Source: Oscillospiraceae bacterium (GTDB lineage Bacteria > Bacillota > Clostridia > Oscillospirales > Acutalibacteraceae). Taken from it: a stretch of 36,557 nucleotides of DNA. Position 1 is the stretch's first letter. Every line of letters begins with the position of its first letter. Position numbers and translations under genes: made by a program. The stretch covers positions 1-36,557 of the forward strand of contig SVQF01000008.1 of NCBI GenBank assembly GCA_015065445.1, in the 5' to 3' direction. This document shows, piece by piece, positions 33,423-36,557 of the stretch. The notes under the pieces are model-generated. The model saw nothing but the letters and a program-made list of their open reading frames with translations, did not search any database and was not told the origin of the DNA.

Positions 33423-33537
33423 TTGTTTGTCAAGTTAAAATTTATGCTCATTTTTCACAAAAATCGACAAGGCAAATTCTGAATAAAATTATTACCTTCG
33501 CAAACACTATTTGTATAATTTGAAAGGAAACAAAATT

Positions 33538-33804
33538 ATGATTAAAGGAATCAACAGACAAATTCTTGAAGTAACAAATCCCGAGTCGCCGTATTTCGAC
33601 AAAATTCTGTTTTTTGTCAGCAGCGACGGAGCCGCCGCTAACGAGGAAAAACTCCACAGCGAAGCACAGAGCATTGCCCGTCAGCTCAAAAAGCCGCCGA
33701 GGAGCAAACGCTCAAAAAAAGAAAAGTTTTTAAACGCACTGTTCATTGTATGCGGTATCGGGGCGGGGATAGGTCTGTCGGTTCTGCTCGGTGCAATATT
33801 GTAA
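33538..33804 (+). CDS. Small tail-anchored membrane protein of unknown function
   Basis: 88 residues, not recognised. It starts MIKGINRQILEVTNPESPYF, which looks like a folded cytosolic segment (FDKILFFVSSDG), then a basic stretch (KKPPRSKRSKKEK) and one hydrophobic C-terminal segment (about 65-88, ALFIVCGIGAGIGLSVLLGAIL). ATG at 33538 has AAAGGA. It lies 12 bases upstream of the SleB-type gene, so the two are very likely cotranscribed and may act together at the membrane. A TATAAT-like word is just upstream (33514-33519). Confidence 0.7.
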   Translation: MIKGINRQILEVTNPESPYFDKILFFVSSDGAAANEEKLHSEAQSIARQLKKPPRSKRSKKEKFLNALFIVCGIGAGIGLSVLLGAIL

Positions 33805-33816
33805 AGGGGTGGCAAT

Positions 33817-34521
33817 ATGACTGATATAAAAAGAAAAACCATTGATACCCTTATAGCCCTTCTTATTATAATAGGTATGGTCGGAGCTTCGGCTGTGGTG
33901 TACCGCACCTGCTTTTATGAGGAAAGCACGTATGCCCTGTCACGCTACGGTTCAACGGGCAGCGAGGTGCGTAGCATACAAACCAAACTGAAAAGCCTCG
34001 GTTACTACAAAGGTTCGGTTGACGGTATATACGGCACGCAGACAAAAAATGCGGTTCTGTCGTTTCAGCGAAACTGCGGCATCACGGCGGACGGAATTGC
34101 AGGACCGCAGACGCTTTTGTACCTCGGGCTCGGCGGCTCAGGTTCGTCGTCAGGCTCGGGTAAATATACGGCTCAGGAGATAACGCTGCTTGCCAAAGTT
34201 ATTTCTGCCGAGGCACGTGGCGAAAGTTATGAGGGGCAGGTTGCAGTCGGGGCGGTAATTCTTAACAGAGTAGCCCACCCGAGTTTCCCCGACTCAATAA
34301 GCGGCGTGGTGTATCAGAACGGTGCGTTCTCCTGCGTAAACGATTCAAACTGGTATCAGCCCGTTGCGGAGTCGGCAAAGCGTGCCGCACAGGACGCCAT
34401 TAACGGCTGGGACCCGTCGGGCGGTGCGATTTACTACTACAACCCCGCCAAGACAAGCAATGCATGGATTCGTACCCGCACGGTGATAAAAGTAATCGGC
34501 AATCACTATTTCTGTAAATAA
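33817..34521 (+). CDS. SleB-type cell wall hydrolase with peptidoglycan-binding domain
   Basis: 234-residue exported protein. An N-terminal hydrophobic anchor or signal (about 10-28) is followed by a peptidoglycan-binding domain (YGSTGSEVRSIQTKLKSLGY...DGIAGPQTL) and a Hydrolase_2 domain (about 108-234) with LLAKVISAEARGESYEGQVA, whose glutamate is the proposed catalytic residue, and VGAVILNRVAHP. This is the arrangement of the spore-cortex lytic enzyme SleB. The usual partner YpeB is not adjacent; a small membrane protein is instead. Spore-cortex function is inferred; a vegetative wall role is possible. ATG at 33817 has AAAGGGG. Confidence 0.9.
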   Translation: MTDIKRKTIDTLIALLIIIGMVGASAVVYRTCFYEESTYALSRYGSTGSEVRSIQTKLKSLGYYKGSVDGIYGTQTKNAVLSFQRNCGITADGIAGPQTLLYLGLGGSGSSSGSGKYTAQEITLLAKVISAEARGESYEGQVAVGAVILNRVAHPSFPDSISGVVYQNGAFSCVNDSNWYQPVAESAKRAAQDAINGWDPSGGAIYYYNPAKTSNAWIRTRTVIKVIGNHYFCK

Positions 34522-34525
34522 AAAC

Positions 34526-34550
34526 GGGCAGTTCAACGAACTGCCCATTA
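34526..34550. terminator. Hairpin between convergent sleB-like and M18 genes
   Basis: ACGGGCAGTTC-AAC-GAACTGCCC, 9-bp perfect stem, three bases before the M18 stop and after the SleB stop. T-run is weak on both sides; probable bidirectional terminator. Confidence 0.7.
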
Positions 34551-34553
34551 AAC

Positions 34554-35954
34554 TTATTTTGTGAAGAATGTGTAGAATGCTTTGTAAGCGTAGTACACGT
34601 CGGTTTTTGCAACGATTTCGTACGGTGCGTGCATTGAAAGTACGGGTACGCCAACGTCGATTGTGTCAACGTCAAGGTTTGCAACATACATAGCAACTGT
34701 TCCGCCGCCGCCTGCGTCAACCTTACCGAGTTCGCCGCTCTGCCACAGAACGCCGTTTTCTTCAAGCAGGGTCTTAACCCAGCTTACAAATTCAGCAGAT
34801 GCGTCGGACGTGCCGCTCTTACCTCTGGCACCCGTGAACTTTGTTACGCAAACGCCGTTGTTTACAAAGCTTGCATTGTTCTTTTCAAACGGACCTGACC
34901 ATGTGGGGTCATACGCAGCGTTAACGTCTGCAGAAAGGCATTTTGAGTTGCGAAGAACATCTCTGCCCTCAAAGCCCTCAAGTCTTGCAAGGTCTTCGAT
35001 AAAGTATTTGAGATAAGAAGAGTGCAGACCTGTGTTACCGTCTGAGCCGATTTCCTCTTTATCAGTAAGCACTGTGATTGCTGTGTACTCGGGAGCCTCG
35101 TCGATGTCGAGTATAGCCTGAAGAGCGGGGTAAGAACAAACCCTGTCGTCGTGACCGTAACCGCCGATGAGCGAACGGTCAAAGCCAATGTCGTCAACTG
35201 TGAACGCAGGCACGAGTTCGAGTTCTGCCGAGAGGAAGTCACGCTCAACAATGCCGTACTTTTCGTAAAGGATTGAAAGCAGGTTGAGTTTGATTCGCTC
35301 GCTCTCTTCGTCGTCCTTGAACGGACGTGAGCCGATTACTACGTTGAGTTCTTCACCCTGAACAATCTCGTTTGCCTTACGCTGCATCTGCTCTGCACCG
35401 AGGTGAGGAAGAATATCTGTAATGCAGAACTTAGGCTCGCCGGCAGCCTCGCCGATTTTTACGTCAACAAAAGTGCCGTCGTTCTTACAGATTCTGCCGT
35501 GAAGCGAAAGCGGAATTGCCGTCCACTGATATTTTTTGATACCGCCGTAGTAGTGAGTTTTAAAAAGACCGAGTCCGTCCTGCTCGTAAACAGGGCACTG
35601 CTTAAGGTCGATTCGTGGTGAGTCAATATGTGCGGCAGAAATTCTTACGCCGTCCTTAATACTTCTTTTACCCTTAACGCAAAGTATGATTGACTTGCCT
35701 CTGTTTGCATAGAATACTTTGTCGCCAGCCTCAAGCGGATTGCCAAACTCGTCAAACTTAACAAAGCCGTTCTTTCTGGCAAGGTCTTCAACCCAAGCTG
35801 CAACCTCTCGTTCTGTTTTGCACTCGCCGAGGAATTCTTTGTAGCCTTCGCAGAACTCGTCGCAAATTGCAAGTTCTTCGTCGGACATAAAGTCGATTGC
35901 GTTCTCCTTTTTGTTGAATAACAGCTCTTTAAGCTGCTTTGTTTTTTCACTCAT
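34554..35954 (-). CDS. apeB: M18-family aminopeptidase
   Basis: Zinc metallopeptidase that removes acidic or neutral N-terminal residues from peptides in the cytoplasm, 466 residues. The M18 metal and catalytic residues are in SAAHIDSPR (His), GYGHDDRVCS (Asp), DKEEIGSDGN (catalytic Glu and metal Glu), SADVNAAYDP (Asp) and SMHAPYEI (His). Length matches the clostridial/bacterial aspartyl-type group. ATG at 35954 has GGAGG. It follows coaE by 13 bases and is probably cotranscribed with it. Gene symbol is assigned by family and is not certain. Confidence 0.93.
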   Translation of the reverse strand: MSEKTKQLKELLFNKKENAIDFMSDEELAICDEFCEGYKEFLGECKTEREVAAWVEDLARKNGFVKFDEFGNPLEAGDKVFYANRGKSIILCVKGKRSIKDGVRISAAHIDSPRIDLKQCPVYEQDGLGLFKTHYYGGIKKYQWTAIPLSLHGRICKNDGTFVDVKIGEAAGEPKFCITDILPHLGAEQMQRKANEIVQGEELNVVIGSRPFKDDEESERIKLNLLSILYEKYGIVERDFLSAELELVPAFTVDDIGFDRSLIGGYGHDDRVCSYPALQAILDIDEAPEYTAITVLTDKEEIGSDGNTGLHSSYLKYFIEDLARLEGFEGRDVLRNSKCLSADVNAAYDPTWSGPFEKNNASFVNNGVCVTKFTGARGKSGTSDASAEFVSWVKTLLEENGVLWQSGELGKVDAGGGGTVAMYVANLDVDTIDVGVPVLSMHAPYEIVAKTDVYYAYKAFYTFFTK

Positions 35955-35967
35955 AATAGTACCTCCA

Positions 35968-36557
35968 TTATAATATTTTATCCAAAATATTATTTATTTG
36001 CTCTTTAATATCTCTGCCGTCGTTGACGATTACAAAGTCGCTGTGAGAAGCGTAGTATGCCTCGTCAAACTGGGCGTTAATACGCTGCAGAGCCTGCTCT
36101 TTTGTAATGCCGTCACGCTCTGTAATGCGTGCAATACGTGTTTTTTCAGGGGCAGTAACAGTAATAATTTTGTAGCACTTTCCCTCAAGTTTTGCCTCAA
36201 AAAGCTGGGGTGCGTCAAGCACGCAAAGTCCGTCTGCCGCAGCCACGCACTCCTTAACAATCGCAGGGTGCATAATGCTGTTGAGCAGTTTTGTGTGTTC
36301 CTTATCGCAAAAAGCACGTTCGGCAAGCAACTTTCTGTCAAGTTCACCGTCATTTATTATATCACTGCCAAAATTTTCTGCAAGTGTTTTAAGCAGGGGC
36401 GAGCCTTTTTTTACAACCTTGCGTGCGATTTTGTCGCTGTCAATCACCGAAAAGCCGTAATCTTTCAGAACTTCGCAAACAAAACCTTTGCCCGCACCCG
36501 TCTGACCCGTAAGCCCGATAGTGAACGGCTTTCTGAGGTCGATTACAGTAAACGCAG
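35968..36557 (-). CDS. coaE: Dephospho-CoA kinase, 5' end outside the window
   Basis: Last step of coenzyme A synthesis. The visible 195 codons include the P-loop IGLTGQTGAGKGFVCEVL, then FSVIDSDKIARKVV, then LLNSIMHPAIV, and the later ITVTAPEKTRIARITERDGI and SHSDFVIVNDG, in the normal order. About 12 residues before the P-loop (AFTVIDLRKPFT) are present and the start lies beyond 36557. The P-loop ends GKG rather than GK[S/T], which is unusual. It is just upstream of the M18 gene on the same strand. Confidence 0.93.
   Translation of the reverse strand, partial: AFTVIDLRKPFTIGLTGQTGAGKGFVCEVLKDYGFSVIDSDKIARKVVKKGSPLLKTLAENFGSDIINDGELDRKLLAERAFCDKEHTKLLNSIMHPAIVKECVAAADGLCVLDAPQLFEAKLEGKCYKIITVTAPEKTRIARITERDGITKEQALQRINAQFDEAYYASHSDFVIVNDGRDIKEQINNILDKIL

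Overview
The window looks like chromosomal DNA of a low-to-moderate GC Gram-positive anaerobe of the class Clostridia, most likely a Ruminococcaceae/Oscillospiraceae relative. The evidence is the gene set (rpmH-rnpA-yidD-yidC-jag-mnmE-mnmG, dnaA-dnaN-rlbA-recF-remB-gyrB-gyrA, RibU, a SleB-type hydrolase), strong Shine-Dalgarno sites, frequent TTG/GTG starts and the Fn3/CHAP-type secreted proteins. The genus assignment is inference. The window spans the replication origin region.

Layout. 1-5088 (minus): translation, membrane-insertion and tRNA-modification operon, from rpmH through to the truncated mnmG. 5339-7452: a divergent mtnN, an autoregulated-looking XRE repressor and a histidine phosphatase. 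7527-18393 (minus): an LCP-family protein, then gyrA, gyrB, remB, recF, rlbA, dnaN and dnaA. DnaA-box-like motifs and a DnaA-trio-like tract lie between dnaA and dnaN. Strand composition sampled by eye (C>G left of dnaA, G>=C right of it) puts the origin near dnaA. 18615-21798 (plus): an LCP-like membrane protein, then folE-folP-folB-folK for dihydropterin synthesis. 21887-24142: a 60-residue small protein and a secreted CHAP peptidoglycan hydrolase behind a structured leader with mutually exclusive antiterminator and terminator hairpins. 24227-26192 (minus): class II aldolase, and ribU under an FMN riboswitch. 26426-27574: a secreted Fn3 protein with no ordinary start codon. 28965-31484: a run of membrane proteins missing family domains (a CDF protein without its cytosolic domain, a one-helix YetF-like protein, and a P1B ATPase without its catalytic domains), the last behind a zinc-type ArsR repressor with a symmetric operator. 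31484-36557: rsmE, a heptamer repeat array, an OGG-type glycosylase, a second DnaA-box-like cluster, a small tail-anchored protein with a SleB hydrolase, an M18 aminopeptidase and partial coaE.

Most notable observations: (1) a P-type metal ATPase whose A, P and N domains are missing in frame while its membrane metal site is kept; (2) a candidate attenuator RNA upstream of the CHAP gene; (3) a second, synonymously diverged copy of the last 13 gyrB codons behind the functional gyrB end; (4) a DnaA with unusual box-recognition residues together with non-consensus boxes at two loci; (5) the dnaA-gyrA block inverted relative to the rpmH operon; (6) heptanucleotide tandem repeats at three loci. No rRNA, tRNA, CRISPR array, transposase or phage genes were seen.
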